Shown: positions 17,178 to 26,188 of the stretch, in pieces | Numbering within the stretch: position 1 is the stretch's first letter | Layout of the letters: each line of letters opens with the position of its first letter | NCBI GenBank assembly: GCA_964422365.1 | Contig: CAYRAV010000011.1 | Span: 1-64,000, forward strand | From: CAYRAV01 sp964422365 | GTDB lineage: Bacteria; Bacillota; Clostridia; Lachnospirales; Lachnospiraceae | DNA: 64,000 nucleotides | Reading direction: 5' to 3' | Made by a program: the position numbers and the translations under genes | The notes under the pieces: generated by a model | Seen by the model: only the letters and a program-made list of their open reading frames with translations | What the model was told of the DNA's origin: nothing | Databases searched by the model: none

Positions 17178-17291
17178 TGTATTAAAAATAAACTCTCCAT
17201 CTGCAAGAATGGATATTTATTCCTGTTTTACTTGATTTGCTGCTGTACTACAGACAGCAAAAACCTTCTTAATCAATTCCCCCTATTTCAT

Positions 17292-17906
17292 TTACTGCTT
17301 TTTGTGTTTCTTCTTTAACTGTCCCGTTCCGCCTTCTACTACCCCATCGTGCCTTAACACAGAAAAAATAGTTCCAATGAAACATCTACAATCAAATAAA
17401 AAACTCATTTTTTTTACATAGACACCATCTAACCGTGCTTTCACATCAATAGGAAGCTCATCTCGTCCATTTATCTGTGCCCATCCTGTTAACCCTGGCA
17501 GGATGTCATTTGCACCATATTTGTCTCTTTCCTCTATCAAATCATATTGATTCCATAAAGCTGGACGTGGACCAATCATGCTCATATCTCCATTCAGTAT
17601 ATTAAAGATCTGTGGCAGTTCATCCAAACTTGTTTTTCGCAAAAATTTCCCTACTTTTGTAATATACTGCTCAGGATTATCTAACAGATGTGTCGGACAA
17701 TCTTTTGGAGTATCAATGCGCATTGTGCGGAATTTCAGTATTTTAAAATGTTTTTTATGGATTCCTACTCTTTTTTGTTTAAAAAAAACAGGACCTTTAC
17801 TGTCTAATTTAATGGCCAGCGTTAATCCAATTAGGATTGGCCATAAAACAAGTAATGCCAAAGCAGCTATAAAAAAATCTATTTTTCTTTTTATGTTTAT
17901 ATACAT
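17292..17906 (-). CDS. PglC-like undecaprenyl-phosphate sugar phosphotransferase
   Basis: A 204-residue monotopic membrane enzyme that starts glycan assembly by placing a sugar phosphate on undecaprenyl phosphate. ATG 17906 follows GGAG at short spacing; a longer frame begins at GTG 17993 without a ribosome site. The re-entrant hydrophobic segment is FFIAALALLVLWPILIGLTL. Then come GPVFFKQKRVG, the DE-type catalytic region KFRTMR and SLDELPQIFNIL, and the signature MSMIGPRP and PGLTGWAQINGR. It follows a PglF-like dehydratase gene, so a bacillosamine-type or QuiNAc4-type sugar is a plausible substrate. The C-terminus is Lys-rich. Confidence 0.85.
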   Translation of the reverse strand: MYINIKRKIDFFIAALALLVLWPILIGLTLAIKLDSKGPVFFKQKRVGIHKKHFKILKFRTMRIDTPKDCPTHLLDNPEQYITKVGKFLRKTSLDELPQIFNILNGDMSMIGPRPALWNQYDLIEERDKYGANDILPGLTGWAQINGRDELPIDVKARLDGVYVKKMSFLFDCRCFIGTIFSVLRHDGVVEGGTGQLKKKHKKQ

Positions 17907-17996
17907 ACTCTCCTGCTGCTCAAAATACAAACAAATGTCCCTCATATCAAGGTTGTACTGCTTCACTGTGTATACTTGTGTGGTTACAACCACACA

Positions 17997-18092
17997 CTAC
18001 TTACCATCTGGAGCATAGGTCTGAATATGCGGTACTATTTGTTTCTGGATATCTTGTCTGGCAGCTTCTCCTTTCCTTTTGAAATCTCTCAG
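17997..18092 (-). pseudogene. possible relic of a second dehydratase C-terminus
   Basis: Just after the PglF-like stop, in another frame, 31 codons without a start encode a peptide ending QKQIVPHIQTYAPDG. The intact protein ends MVTQIVPTYQPYN. This may be the tail of a deleted duplicate. The match is short. Confidence 0.3.
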
Positions 18093-19951
18093 TTATATGG
18101 CTGATAAGTTGGCACAATTTGTGTTACCATTTCTTTGATATCTTCTCTTTCTTCTAAAACAGCATTCTCTATTTCCTCTAACTGTTTCAAAAATTCTTCT
18201 TCATCAAATTCAATTGGTTTCCCAATAAATATCAATTTATTTTTTGTTTGTTGAAGACCTTCCTCACTCATCAGCAGTTCTTCATATAATTTTTCTCCTG
18301 GACGAAGTCCTGTAAATTTGATATCAATATCAACATTGGGTATATATCCTGACAAACGGATTAAATTCTTTGCCAAATCTAATATTTTTACCGGTTCTCC
18401 CATGTCCAATACAAATATTTCTCCACCATGTGCATAAGTTCCTGCCTCTAAAACCAATGATACTGCTTCAGAAATAGTCATAAAATAACGAATAATATCC
18501 GGATGTGTAACTGTAACCGGCCCGCCATCTTTAATCTGCTGCTTAAATAATGGGATAACACTTCCGTTGCTTCCCAAAACATTTCCAAAACGTACTGCTA
18601 CAAATTCTGTACTGTATTTGCGGTTGTACATTTGAATAATCATTTCGCACATTCTCTTAGAAGCACCCATAATATTAGTAGGGTTTACAGCTTTATCTGT
18701 TGATATCATAACAAACTTCTCAATCCCATATTCTCCTGCAAGCCCTGCTGTTTTATATGTTCCTAATACATTATTTTTGATGGCTTCATTGGGACTGTCT
18801 TCCATTAATGGTACATGTTTATGTGCTGCTGCATGATAGACAATCTGTGGATGGTATGTTTTGAAAATATATTCCATACGTTTTGTATTTCTTACTGATG
18901 CAATCAAAACAATCAAATTCAGATCAGGATAATCTCTCCATAGTTCCTGCTGTATATCATAGGTGGTATTTTCATAAATATCTACAATAATTAATTGTTT
19001 TGGCAGCTTAGATGCAAGTTGACGGCATAACTCGCTTCCAATCGAACCGCCGCCTCCTGTTACCATAACAATTTTATCCTCTATATACCCTGTAATTCCA
19101 TCTAAATCAATCTCAATCTGCTCTCTTCCCAGCAAATCCTCTACTTCCACTTCTCTTAATTTGCCTGTATTGACTTCACCATTGATTAGCTGGTATACAC
19201 CAGGTAATATCCTTACAGAACATCCTGTTTCCTGGCATATCTGTAAAATTTCCTTCTTTTGTTTTGGTGTAGTGGTTGGTATTGCAACTATAATTTCATC
19301 AATATCATATACATGTACATTCTCTACAATACTTGTGCGATTGCCAACAATAGGAATCCCCTGTAGATATTTTCCTATCTTGTTTTCATCATCATCAATC
19401 ATACAGATTACTTTATTGTTAAGATGGCTGCTGTGGACCATTTCCTTTAACATCATTCTGCCTGCTTCACCGGCACCTATAATCATGGTTCTTTTAATAT
19501 ATCCCTTTTGCCGCAGCATCCTGCGGCGTTCGTTGATATAACGCAGCCCTCTGTACGCAAAACGCTCCGCAATTAAACACAATGTCAAAAAAATAGGGGA
19601 TAACACCCAGAAACTTCTCGGCATATACTGTCCAGTAATTTTAATCCCCAGATAGTGAACAGTTGTAGATGTGATGGAAGCAAAAATAATATACCATATT
19701 TCCTGTGCACTAGCATATCTCCATAAACTTTTGTATAGACGAAAAATCCAGAAAATAATCAAATTACAAACTGTATATATTGGCATATAAGAAAATAATA
19801 TATTCAGATATTTCATCTCTATAGCTGAATATCTAAATTCAAAACGTATCCATAATACAAATAATGACACAGCATGCATAATAATGATATCTGCTAATAT
19901 AAGCAGTGCAACTCTGGCTTTTTCATTTTCGTTTTTTATGAATCTTCCCAT
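18089..19951 (-). CDS. PglF/CapD-like membrane UDP-sugar 4,6-dehydratase
   Basis: A 620-residue protein of the polysaccharide-biosynthesis CapD family, which converts UDP-GlcNAc to the 4-keto-6-deoxy sugar. ATG 19951 follows AGGGGG. Four hydrophobic segments fill about the first 130 residues. A CoA-binding-like Rossmann domain (IIGAGEAGRMML) and the catalytic SDR domain (VTGGGGSIGSELCRQL) follow. The active site shows STDKAVNPTN, with Met-Gly-Ala-Ser-Lys replacing the usual YxxxK, as is typical of PglF/FlaA1-like enzymes. VRFGNVLGSNGSV and GLRPGEKLYEEL complete the family set. It lies 26 bases after gpsA and upstream of the PglC-like gene, its probable partner. Confidence 0.88.
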   Translation of the reverse strand: MGRFIKNENEKARVALLILADIIIMHAVSLFVLWIRFEFRYSAIEMKYLNILFSYMPIYTVCNLIIFWIFRLYKSLWRYASAQEIWYIIFASITSTTVHYLGIKITGQYMPRSFWVLSPIFLTLCLIAERFAYRGLRYINERRRMLRQKGYIKRTMIIGAGEAGRMMLKEMVHSSHLNNKVICMIDDDENKIGKYLQGIPIVGNRTSIVENVHVYDIDEIIVAIPTTTPKQKKEILQICQETGCSVRILPGVYQLINGEVNTGKLREVEVEDLLGREQIEIDLDGITGYIEDKIVMVTGGGGSIGSELCRQLASKLPKQLIIVDIYENTTYDIQQELWRDYPDLNLIVLIASVRNTKRMEYIFKTYHPQIVYHAAAHKHVPLMEDSPNEAIKNNVLGTYKTAGLAGEYGIEKFVMISTDKAVNPTNIMGASKRMCEMIIQMYNRKYSTEFVAVRFGNVLGSNGSVIPLFKQQIKDGGPVTVTHPDIIRYFMTISEAVSLVLEAGTYAHGGEIFVLDMGEPVKILDLAKNLIRLSGYIPNVDIDIKFTGLRPGEKLYEELLMSEEGLQQTKNKLIFIGKPIEFDEEEFLKQLEEIENAVLEEREDIKEMVTQIVPTYQPYN

Positions 19952-19977
19952 GTTATGCCCCCTATGCATTTAAGACA

Positions 19978-20985
19978 TTACCATTTTAACTCTTTATATT
20001 CTCTGCTTTTATCTCTTGTAATTAATTCTTCTGTTGCTTCTAAAGCAGATTTTCCATCAAACAACACTTCATTAATTTTTTCTACAATTGGCATAGACAC
20101 CTTATATTTTCCCGCCAATTTTAATGCTGCTTTTGCTGAGTAGACACCTTCTACAACCTGCTTTACTTCATCCATTGCCTCCTGCATTGTTTTTCCTTGT
20201 CCAATCAAATAACCTGCATTGTGATTCCTGCTATGGTTACTTGTGCATGTTACAATCAAATCACCAATTCCTGACAACCCGCTAAAAGTCTCTTTTTTTC
20301 CACCCATTGCAACTCCCAGTCTTGTCATTTCAGCAATTCCTCTTGTAATCAATGCAGCTTTTGTATTATCTCCAAATCCAAGTCCATCTGCCATCCCCGC
20401 TGCCAGTGCAATTACATTTTTTAGGGAAGCACCTAATTCAATTCCAATCACATCCGGACTGGTATATACCCTGAAATGATTGTTCATAAATATTTCCTGT
20501 ATAAAATATGCACTCTGGCTGCTCTCTGCTCCTACTACAACAGTTGTTGGAATTCCTATACTTACTTCTTCTGCATGGCTTGGTCCTGATAACACAGCAA
20601 TATCCTGTTCTGGCAATTCTTCTTTTAAAACATCTGACAAGGTGTATAATGTTTCTTCTTCTATTCCCTTTGCTACATTGACAATTTTCTGCCCTTTCGG
20701 AATAAAGGATGAGGCTGATTTTGCAGTGTTCCTCACATATGGGGATGCCACAGAAAATACAATTAAATCTTTTTTCGTACAAGCCTCTTTTAAATCTCCT
20801 GTAACTTTTATATTTTCTGGTAATTTTACCCCTGGCAGACGATCTATATGTTCTCTATTTTTCTGTAACATTGTAATTTCTGCCTCTAATGCAGACCATA
20901 ATGTAACTTCATGTCCATTATTAGCCAATACTATTGCCAATGCTGTTCCCCAGCTTCCTGCTCCTAACAAACTTACCTTATACAT
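19978..20985 (-). CDS. gpsA: glycerol-3-phosphate dehydrogenase [NAD(P)+]
   Basis: A 335-residue cytosolic enzyme that makes sn-glycerol-3-phosphate for membrane lipids. ATG 20985 follows AAAGGTGAT; the in-frame GTG at 20994 lies in that site. The dinucleotide motif is LLGAGSWGTALA. VLSGPSHAEEV, GASLKNVIALAAGMADGLG with the catalytic lysine, and FSGLSGIGDLIVTCTS are family motifs. It lies 60 bases after plsY, the enzyme that acylates its product, and the der-plsY-gpsA order is usual in clostridia. Confidence 0.96.
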   Translation of the reverse strand: MYKVSLLGAGSWGTALAIVLANNGHEVTLWSALEAEITMLQKNREHIDRLPGVKLPENIKVTGDLKEACTKKDLIVFSVASPYVRNTAKSASSFIPKGQKIVNVAKGIEEETLYTLSDVLKEELPEQDIAVLSGPSHAEEVSIGIPTTVVVGAESSQSAYFIQEIFMNNHFRVYTSPDVIGIELGASLKNVIALAAGMADGLGFGDNTKAALITRGIAEMTRLGVAMGGKKETFSGLSGIGDLIVTCTSNHSRNHNAGYLIGQGKTMQEAMDEVKQVVEGVYSAKAALKLAGKYKVSMPIVEKINEVLFDGKSALEATEELITRDKSREYKELKW

Positions 20986-21045
20986 TTCTATCACCTTTCT
21001 TTTCTAGTTTAAAACGTTTCAAAATTCCAAACATTTTTTGGTATT

Positions 21046-21681
21046 TTATCCATTCACATTTTTTTCACCGAGTTTTCTTTCGTTTCCATGTATTAATCGC
21101 ACAATATTTTCTCTATGCTGCACATATGCCAATATTGTAAATAATAAACTGACAATTAACATCATGATAAAATGTGAACTATCCCTATGAAACAAGATAG
21201 TATTAACAGGCAGGTACAATGCACTAATGAGCGAACCAACCGAAACATAACGTGTAACAGCTACAACTGCTATAAACAGTACAAGTCCAATTACAATGAC
21301 AGTCCAATGGGCAATACATAATGTTACACAAGCAGTTACTGCAATTCCTTTTCCACCTTTAAAATTCAACCAAAATGGATAATTATGTCCTAATACTACT
21401 CCTAACCCAGTCAGCATCCCCATTAAGATAGAAATATCTGGATTATTACGAAAAAGATATCTGACAATCAGTATCGGTATGGCTGCCTTTAGTACATCTC
21501 CTAAAAATGTAACTGCTGCTGCTTTCTTTCCTAATGTTCTTAATGTATTAGTAGTGCCAAGATTCCCGCTGCCTTCTTTTCTAATGTCAATATGATAGAT
21601 TTTTCCAGTAAAATATGCACTAGAAAAACACCCAAAGCCATATCCGGCGGCCAGACAAATAATAATATAAATAATACCCAC
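21046..21681 (-). CDS. plsY: acyl-phosphate:glycerol-3-phosphate acyltransferase PlsY
   Basis: A 211-residue integral membrane enzyme transferring acyl groups from acyl-phosphate to glycerol-3-phosphate. It starts at GTG 21681, eight bases after AAGGAAG and immediately after the der stop, so it is probably coupled. Several hydrophobic helices are evident. The three conserved loops are KEGSGNLGTTNTLRTLG, GHNYPFWLNFKGGKGIA and a more divergent third loop near the C-terminus. The length is normal for the family. Confidence 0.95.
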   Translation of the reverse strand: MGIIYIIICLAAGYGFGCFSSAYFTGKIYHIDIRKEGSGNLGTTNTLRTLGKKAAAVTFLGDVLKAAIPILIVRYLFRNNPDISILMGMLTGLGVVLGHNYPFWLNFKGGKGIAVTACVTLCIAHWTVIVIGLVLFIAVVAVTRYVSVGSLISALYLPVNTILFHRDSSHFIMMLIVSLLFTILAYVQHRENIVRLIHGNERKLGEKNVNG

Positions 21682-21684
21682 TAA

Positions 21685-23007
21685 CTACGCTTCCTTTCGT
21701 TCCCGTATAATAAATTTCAGAGGAGTACCTGCAAAACCAAAAGCCTCTCTGATTCTATTTTCAATATATCTAGTATATGAAAAATGCATTAGCTTTTTAT
21801 CATTTACAAAAATAACAAATGTTGGTGGTTTTACTGCTACCTGAGTCATATAAAAAATTTTCAATCTTCTTCCTTTATCAGAAGGAGGCTGCTGCATTGC
21901 AACTGCTTCTGATAAAATCTCATTTAAGACACCTGTCGCAATTCTCATAGCATGATTTTGAATCACCATTTCGATGATATCAAATATTTTATGCAGACGT
22001 TGTCCTGTCTTTGCTGAAATAAACATAATCTCTGCATAGGGCATGAATGATAATGTTTCCATTACCTTATTTCTAAATTTATAAATCGTTTTATCATCTT
22101 TTTCAATGGCATCCCATTTGTTGACACATATAATAATACCTTTCCCTTTTTCATGGGCAATACCAGCGATTTTTGCATCCTGCTCTGTTACTCCTTCTGT
22201 TGCATCAATCAAAAGCATTGCTACATCTGCACGTTCCACTGCTGTTACAGTACGAATCACACTATATCGTTCTATATCTTCTTTGACTTTGCTTTTTCTA
22301 CGCAGCCCTGCTGTATCAATAAACACATATTCCTTTTCATTTCGTTTTACTGTAGTATCTATGGCATCTCTTGTGGTTCCCGCAATATCAGATACGATTA
22401 CTCTGTCTTCCCCTAATAATTTATTAATTAGAGAGGATTTTCCCACATTAGGTTTTCCAATAATGGCAATCTTAGGTCTTTCATCCTCCGCTTCATCCTC
22501 TTCTGCTACCTGAAAATGCGATACAACCTCATCCAACATATCACCAATCCCGAGTTTTCCACTTGCAGAAATGGGAACAGGCTCACCAATCCCAAGATTA
22601 TAAAATTCATATACATCTGGCATAAACTTTTCAAAATTATCAACCTTATTTACAACTAAAATAACTGGTTTATGAGATCTTCTCAACATATCTGCTACTT
22701 TAGAATCTGAATCTACCAGCCCCTGCCTCACATCTGTAAGAAAAATAATCACATCTGCTGTATCAATGGCAATCTCTGCCTGCTGACGCATATGGGATAG
22801 AATCAAATCTTTACTCTCCGGCTCAATGCCGCCTGTGTCGATTAATGTAAATTGATAATTCAGCCATGTCACATCTGCATAGATACGATCTCTTGTTACA
22901 CCAGGATAATCTTTTACAATGGATATCTTTTCTCCTGCCAACATATTAAATAGCGTAGATTTTCCGACATTGGGCCTTCCAACCACTGCTACAATTGGTC
23001 TACTCAT
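21685..23007 (-). CDS. der: ribosome-assembly GTPase Der (EngA)
   Basis: A 440-residue protein with two tandem GTPase domains, essential for 50S assembly. ATG 23007 follows GGAGG. The frame stays open upstream to 23184, but that extension runs into a family C repeat and lacks family similarity. The first G1 is GRPNVGKS (10-17), with DTGG and NKVD. The second G1 is GKPNVGKSS, with DTAG and NKWD. A KH-like domain follows, ending PLKFIIRERKEA. It is upstream of plsY and downstream of the DUF512 gene. Confidence 0.97.
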   Translation of the reverse strand: MSRPIVAVVGRPNVGKSTLFNMLAGEKISIVKDYPGVTRDRIYADVTWLNYQFTLIDTGGIEPESKDLILSHMRQQAEIAIDTADVIIFLTDVRQGLVDSDSKVADMLRRSHKPVILVVNKVDNFEKFMPDVYEFYNLGIGEPVPISASGKLGIGDMLDEVVSHFQVAEEDEAEDERPKIAIIGKPNVGKSSLINKLLGEDRVIVSDIAGTTRDAIDTTVKRNEKEYVFIDTAGLRRKSKVKEDIERYSVIRTVTAVERADVAMLLIDATEGVTEQDAKIAGIAHEKGKGIIICVNKWDAIEKDDKTIYKFRNKVMETLSFMPYAEIMFISAKTGQRLHKIFDIIEMVIQNHAMRIATGVLNEILSEAVAMQQPPSDKGRRLKIFYMTQVAVKPPTFVIFVNDKKLMHFSYTRYIENRIREAFGFAGTPLKFIIRERKEA

Positions 23008-23073
23008 ATTTGTTCCTCCATTTTCTATATAATAAACTATTTTTTTATCATTGTATGTATTACTTTTCTCTAA

Positions 23074-23224
23074 GAAACTGTTAAGAAATAACAGTAATAG
23101 TGCGCAGGATTTTTCTTCGAGAGTGCCGCTCAAAAACCAGGCACATAGCGGGCTATGTAACTGATTTTTGAGTAGTGCTATCAAAAAAAGACAGCAATAT
23201 GAAATGTTATTCCTTAACAGTTCC
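23074..23224. repeat. family C miniature inverted-repeat element, copy 1 (151 bp)
   Basis: Termini GAAACTGTTAAGAAATAAC and GTTATTCCTTAACAGTTCC are inverted repeats. The element is flanked by TAA on both sides (23071-23073, 23225-23227). The centre is a palindrome around ACATAGCGGGCTATGT with arms CAAAAACCAG and CTGATTTTTG. A 151-bp copy in the opposite orientation is at 53134-53284. Confidence 0.8.
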
Positions 23225-23294
23225 TAATCAGTCATAATTACTATCTAGAGCCATACTATTTATAGTTTGCCCAAATTACATTCTGAACAAAAAA

Positions 23295-24629
23295 TTATGA
23301 ACCAGCTGAATTGTAATCAATAATATTACGAAAAAAAGACGTTCCATCTGATTGTACAATACGAATAGGAATTTGTAAAGCATTTTCCAAATCATCTACT
23401 GTAAGATCATCTAATAATACGCACTCTCCGCTTCGGAGCATAACATCCGGAAGTAAAAGATAATCTCCTAATTTTTCTCCTGTCAGTTGTGCAAGAATAT
23501 CCTGTCCAGTAATCAAACCTGCCACTGTAATATCCTCACCAAAAAAATCATTACGAATTGGATAGATATAAACTTCTAAATGGGGGTATTTTTTCTTCAT
23601 TTCTTCCACCAATTCCTGCAATATTGGTGCAGCCAGTTTTCCTGTTGCAAGCGACAATTCTCTTCTCTTATTATCTCCTGCCGCCTGGTTTATCTCCTCA
23701 TGTACTTCATCTATAAGGGAACGTACCATTCCTACACCGTTTTCAATCTGGCCATATCCTTCATAATAGTCTTCCTCTGGTATAGGCAGTTCACCTACAA
23801 TAAACCACTCGTCACTAGCATGTACAAAACGTGTACCCAGTTCCTGCAAATACTTATTTTGGTATTTCTGAATCAATTCCACTACTTTTATGGAATCCTC
23901 TTTACCAAATTTTTCAAGTGGTTCCAATCCTTCCCTGTATTTTGTAAGTCCCACTGGTACTACTGAAAGACTTTGCATGTATGGATAATATTTTACCAGT
24001 TCTTCTATTGAACGCTCTAATTCTTTTCCATCGTTTAATCCTTTGCATAATACAATTTGGCTGTTCATTTCTATTTGATTCTCATAAAAGCGTTTCAAAT
24101 GTTTTAAAGCATCTCCCGCAAAACGATTATGAAGCATTTTACACCTTAATTCCGGATTCGTAGTATGAACAGAAATATTAATAGGAGATAATTTATATAA
24201 GATAATACGTTCAATATCTTTTTCCTTCATATTTGTTAATGTAATATAATTTCCTTGCAAAAAAGATAATCTTGCATCATCATCTTTAAAATACAACGTT
24301 TCCCTCATTCCAGGAGGCATCTGGTCAATAAAACAAAATACACATTTATTACAACAGGAACGGTACTTGTCCATCAATCCTTCATCAAAAACGACTCCCA
24401 AATCTTCCTCATAATCTTTTTCAATTTCTAATTCCCATTCTTCTCCATTTTTCTTTTCCACTAAAATTGTCAGGTAAGAATCATTTACATAAAAATGATA
24501 ATCAAAAACATCCTCTATTAAATTATCATTAATACTAAGTAGTTTATCACCTGGTTCTAATTCTAATTCTTCTGCAATACTGCCTGGTTCTACTTCTTTT
24601 ATAATATGATATTTTTCCACAATTTTCAT
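23295..24629 (-). CDS. DUF512 protein with N-terminal PDZ-like and radical-SAM-like regions
   Basis: A 444-residue protein of unknown reaction. ATG 24629 follows AAGGAAG. Residues 1-75 form a PDZ-like domain (VEPGSIAEELELEPGDKLLSIND). CCNKCVFCFIDQMPPGMRETLYF (near 93-115) gives the Cys triad of a radical-SAM-like cluster. LRLSFLQGNYIT-type and INISVHTTNPE motifs follow, then the DUF512 region (YIPIRNDFFGEDITVAGL and a C-terminal DGTSFFRNI). The family is conserved next to der in Clostridia. There is no signal peptide, so it should be cytoplasmic. A role linked to ribosome or membrane maturation is only suggested by context. Confidence 0.88.
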   Translation of the reverse strand: MKIVEKYHIIKEVEPGSIAEELELEPGDKLLSINDNLIEDVFDYHFYVNDSYLTILVEKKNGEEWELEIEKDYEEDLGVVFDEGLMDKYRSCCNKCVFCFIDQMPPGMRETLYFKDDDARLSFLQGNYITLTNMKEKDIERIILYKLSPINISVHTTNPELRCKMLHNRFAGDALKHLKRFYENQIEMNSQIVLCKGLNDGKELERSIEELVKYYPYMQSLSVVPVGLTKYREGLEPLEKFGKEDSIKVVELIQKYQNKYLQELGTRFVHASDEWFIVGELPIPEEDYYEGYGQIENGVGMVRSLIDEVHEEINQAAGDNKRRELSLATGKLAAPILQELVEEMKKKYPHLEVYIYPIRNDFFGEDITVAGLITGQDILAQLTGEKLGDYLLLPDVMLRSGECVLLDDLTVDDLENALQIPIRIVQSDGTSFFRNIIDYNSAGS

Positions 24630-24660
24630 CCATTCTTCCTTATTTCAAACCTAAAAGAAC

Positions 24661-24794
24661 GTAACAGTTCAGCTAGCACTGGCCTGTTACAGTTAAGAGC
24701 AAGCTTAAGCACGCAAATTGCTCCCAGCCATGCCTAATTTTCACTTTTGTATGGTCTTGCACAGCAAAGTGTGCAGTCCTGCCTGAACTGTTAC
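24661..24794. repeat. family B miniature inverted repeat (134 bp)
   Basis: GTAACAGTTCAG at the left and CTGAACTGTTAC at the right form a perfect 12-bp terminal inverted repeat. The interior has no coding potential. It lies directly downstream of a family A element and 31 bases from the DUF512 start. Confidence 0.75.
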
Positions 24795-24821
24795 AAAAGG
24801 ACTGCCTTACCAAATAAAGTT

Positions 24822-24988
24822 CTAAAGCGTGTTTGAAAATTCATTGCCCCAATCTGCACGCCCCTCTTTGCGTGTATATTTGGTCCAAATTCATTCAATG
24901 TAGCCCGCTACACCCCATGAATTTGGACCAAATCCCCCACAAATTGTGACGCACATCTTGTAACAAGCAATTTTCAAACACGCTCTAG
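24822..24988. repeat. family A miniature inverted-repeat element (167 bp)
   Basis: CTAAAGCGTGTTTGAAAATT and the complement of CTAGAGCGTGTTTGAAAATT form the ends. With the outer bases read as TA, the element is AAGCGTG...CACGCTC with TA on each side. A strong inner stem (TTTGGTCCAAATTCAT with ATGAATTTGGACCAAA) encloses GTAGCCCGCTAC. A weaker outer stem (AGGACTGCC/GGGCAGTCCT) flanks it. It lies 36 bases past the end of the foldase gene. Confidence 0.8.
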
Positions 24989-25024
24989 TAATAGGGCAGT
25001 CCTTTCTATAAATTTTTGAAAATC

Positions 25025-26188
25025 TTATTCTGCTGTTTCTGTTGCTACTGGAGTTTCTGTCTCCAACGGAGCTGTAATTTTTGCATTATCAGCAATCAAC
25101 TCTTCTACTTTGTAAGTCAAAAAGTCCTCTCTTAATCGTTCTTCTGTAATTCTTTCTACTACATCTTCATCTTTTTCATAACCATATGCTTTACGAATAC
25201 CTGTTACACCATTCTTATAATCTTCTTCTGTTACTGTAATATTTTCTATCTCAGCAATTTTCTTTGCTGCCATACGCTTTTTCGCTTCTGTTCTTGCGGA
25301 TACTTCTGCTTCCTTTTCAAAATCTTCCATTGTATACCCCAAATTGGTTACATAATCCTCTAATTCCATACCATAATATTGTGCTGTCTGTGTATAATAA
25401 TCTGTCATTTCCTGTTTTAAAGATTCCACTTCTGCTTTCTCAAAAGACTTTACTACAGCATTATCTACAGCAACTTCCCAGCATGCGTTCCATTTCGCAA
25501 GTTTAATCTGCCATTCCTTATGAGATAACAAATCAGCTTTAATACCTGCCTTATACTCATCAACAGTTTTATATTCTGTATTCTGTGCTACAAAATCATC
25601 TGTTAATTCTGGTGTTTTTTCTACACGGATAGAATTCACTTTCACTTCAAAGACTACTTTTTGTCCTGCCAGTTCTTCATTATTATAGTCTTCCGGGAAA
25701 GTCAGATCTAAGTTTTTTGTTTCCCCAATTTTCACACCAATCAATCCATCTTCAAAACCATCAATAAATGTGCCTGAACCAATTGTTAAATCATAGCCTT
25801 CTGCTGTACCTCCATCAAAAGCCACTTCATCTTTTGTTCCTTTATAATCAATATTGACAATATCACCATCTTTTACTGCTCTGTTTTTAATCTCCTTGCT
25901 GGTCTTATGATTTGATAATAAAGTGCTCACTTCTGCTTGTACTTCATCATCTGTAACTTCTGCCTTGTCTGTTGTTTCTGCATATTCCACAGTAATTCCT
26001 TTGTAATCGCCTAACTCAATCTCACCTGCATCACCTGCTTCTGCTGCAAGAAGTTCTTTTGTTTGTGCATCATCGGTTGCTTCTACCTTAGCATCTTCAC
26101 CAGAACCATCTTTTCTATTGCTTCCACAAGCAGATGCAGCCAATGTAAGGCTCAATAATAAAGTTAATAATACTACTCTTTTTTTCAT
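25025..26188 (-). CDS. secreted lipoprotein foldase, trigger-factor-like (FKBP-type)
   Basis: A 387-residue protein that resembles trigger factor but is exported. MKKRVVLLTLLLSLTLAASAC is a lipoprotein signal with the lipobox ending at Cys21. An FKBP prolyl-isomerase domain covers about 100-190 (VNIDYKGT, FDGGTAEGYDLTIGSGTFIDGFEDGL, FPEDYNNEELAGQKVVFEV). The C-terminal helical trigger-factor-like domain follows, and the end is acidic. The ribosome-binding N-terminal domain of cytosolic trigger factor is missing. It probably folds exported proteins at the outer face of the membrane. AAAGGAAAAG precedes the ATG. The gene stands between two repeat-filled gaps, so it is probably monocistronic. 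Confidence 0.85.
   Translation of the reverse strand: MKKRVVLLTLLLSLTLAASACGSNRKDGSGEDAKVEATDDAQTKELLAAEAGDAGEIELGDYKGITVEYAETTDKAEVTDDEVQAEVSTLLSNHKTSKEIKNRAVKDGDIVNIDYKGTKDEVAFDGGTAEGYDLTIGSGTFIDGFEDGLIGVKIGETKNLDLTFPEDYNNEELAGQKVVFEVKVNSIRVEKTPELTDDFVAQNTEYKTVDEYKAGIKADLLSHKEWQIKLAKWNACWEVAVDNAVVKSFEKAEVESLKQEMTDYYTQTAQYYGMELEDYVTNLGYTMEDFEKEAEVSARTEAKKRMAAKKIAEIENITVTEEDYKNGVTGIRKAYGYEKDEDVVERITEERLREDFLTYKVEELIADNAKITAPLETETPVATETAE

Noticed and set aside
23008..23184. In-frame extension of der
   Set aside because: It is read from a family C repeat, and the known family start is at ATG 23007 with GGAGG.
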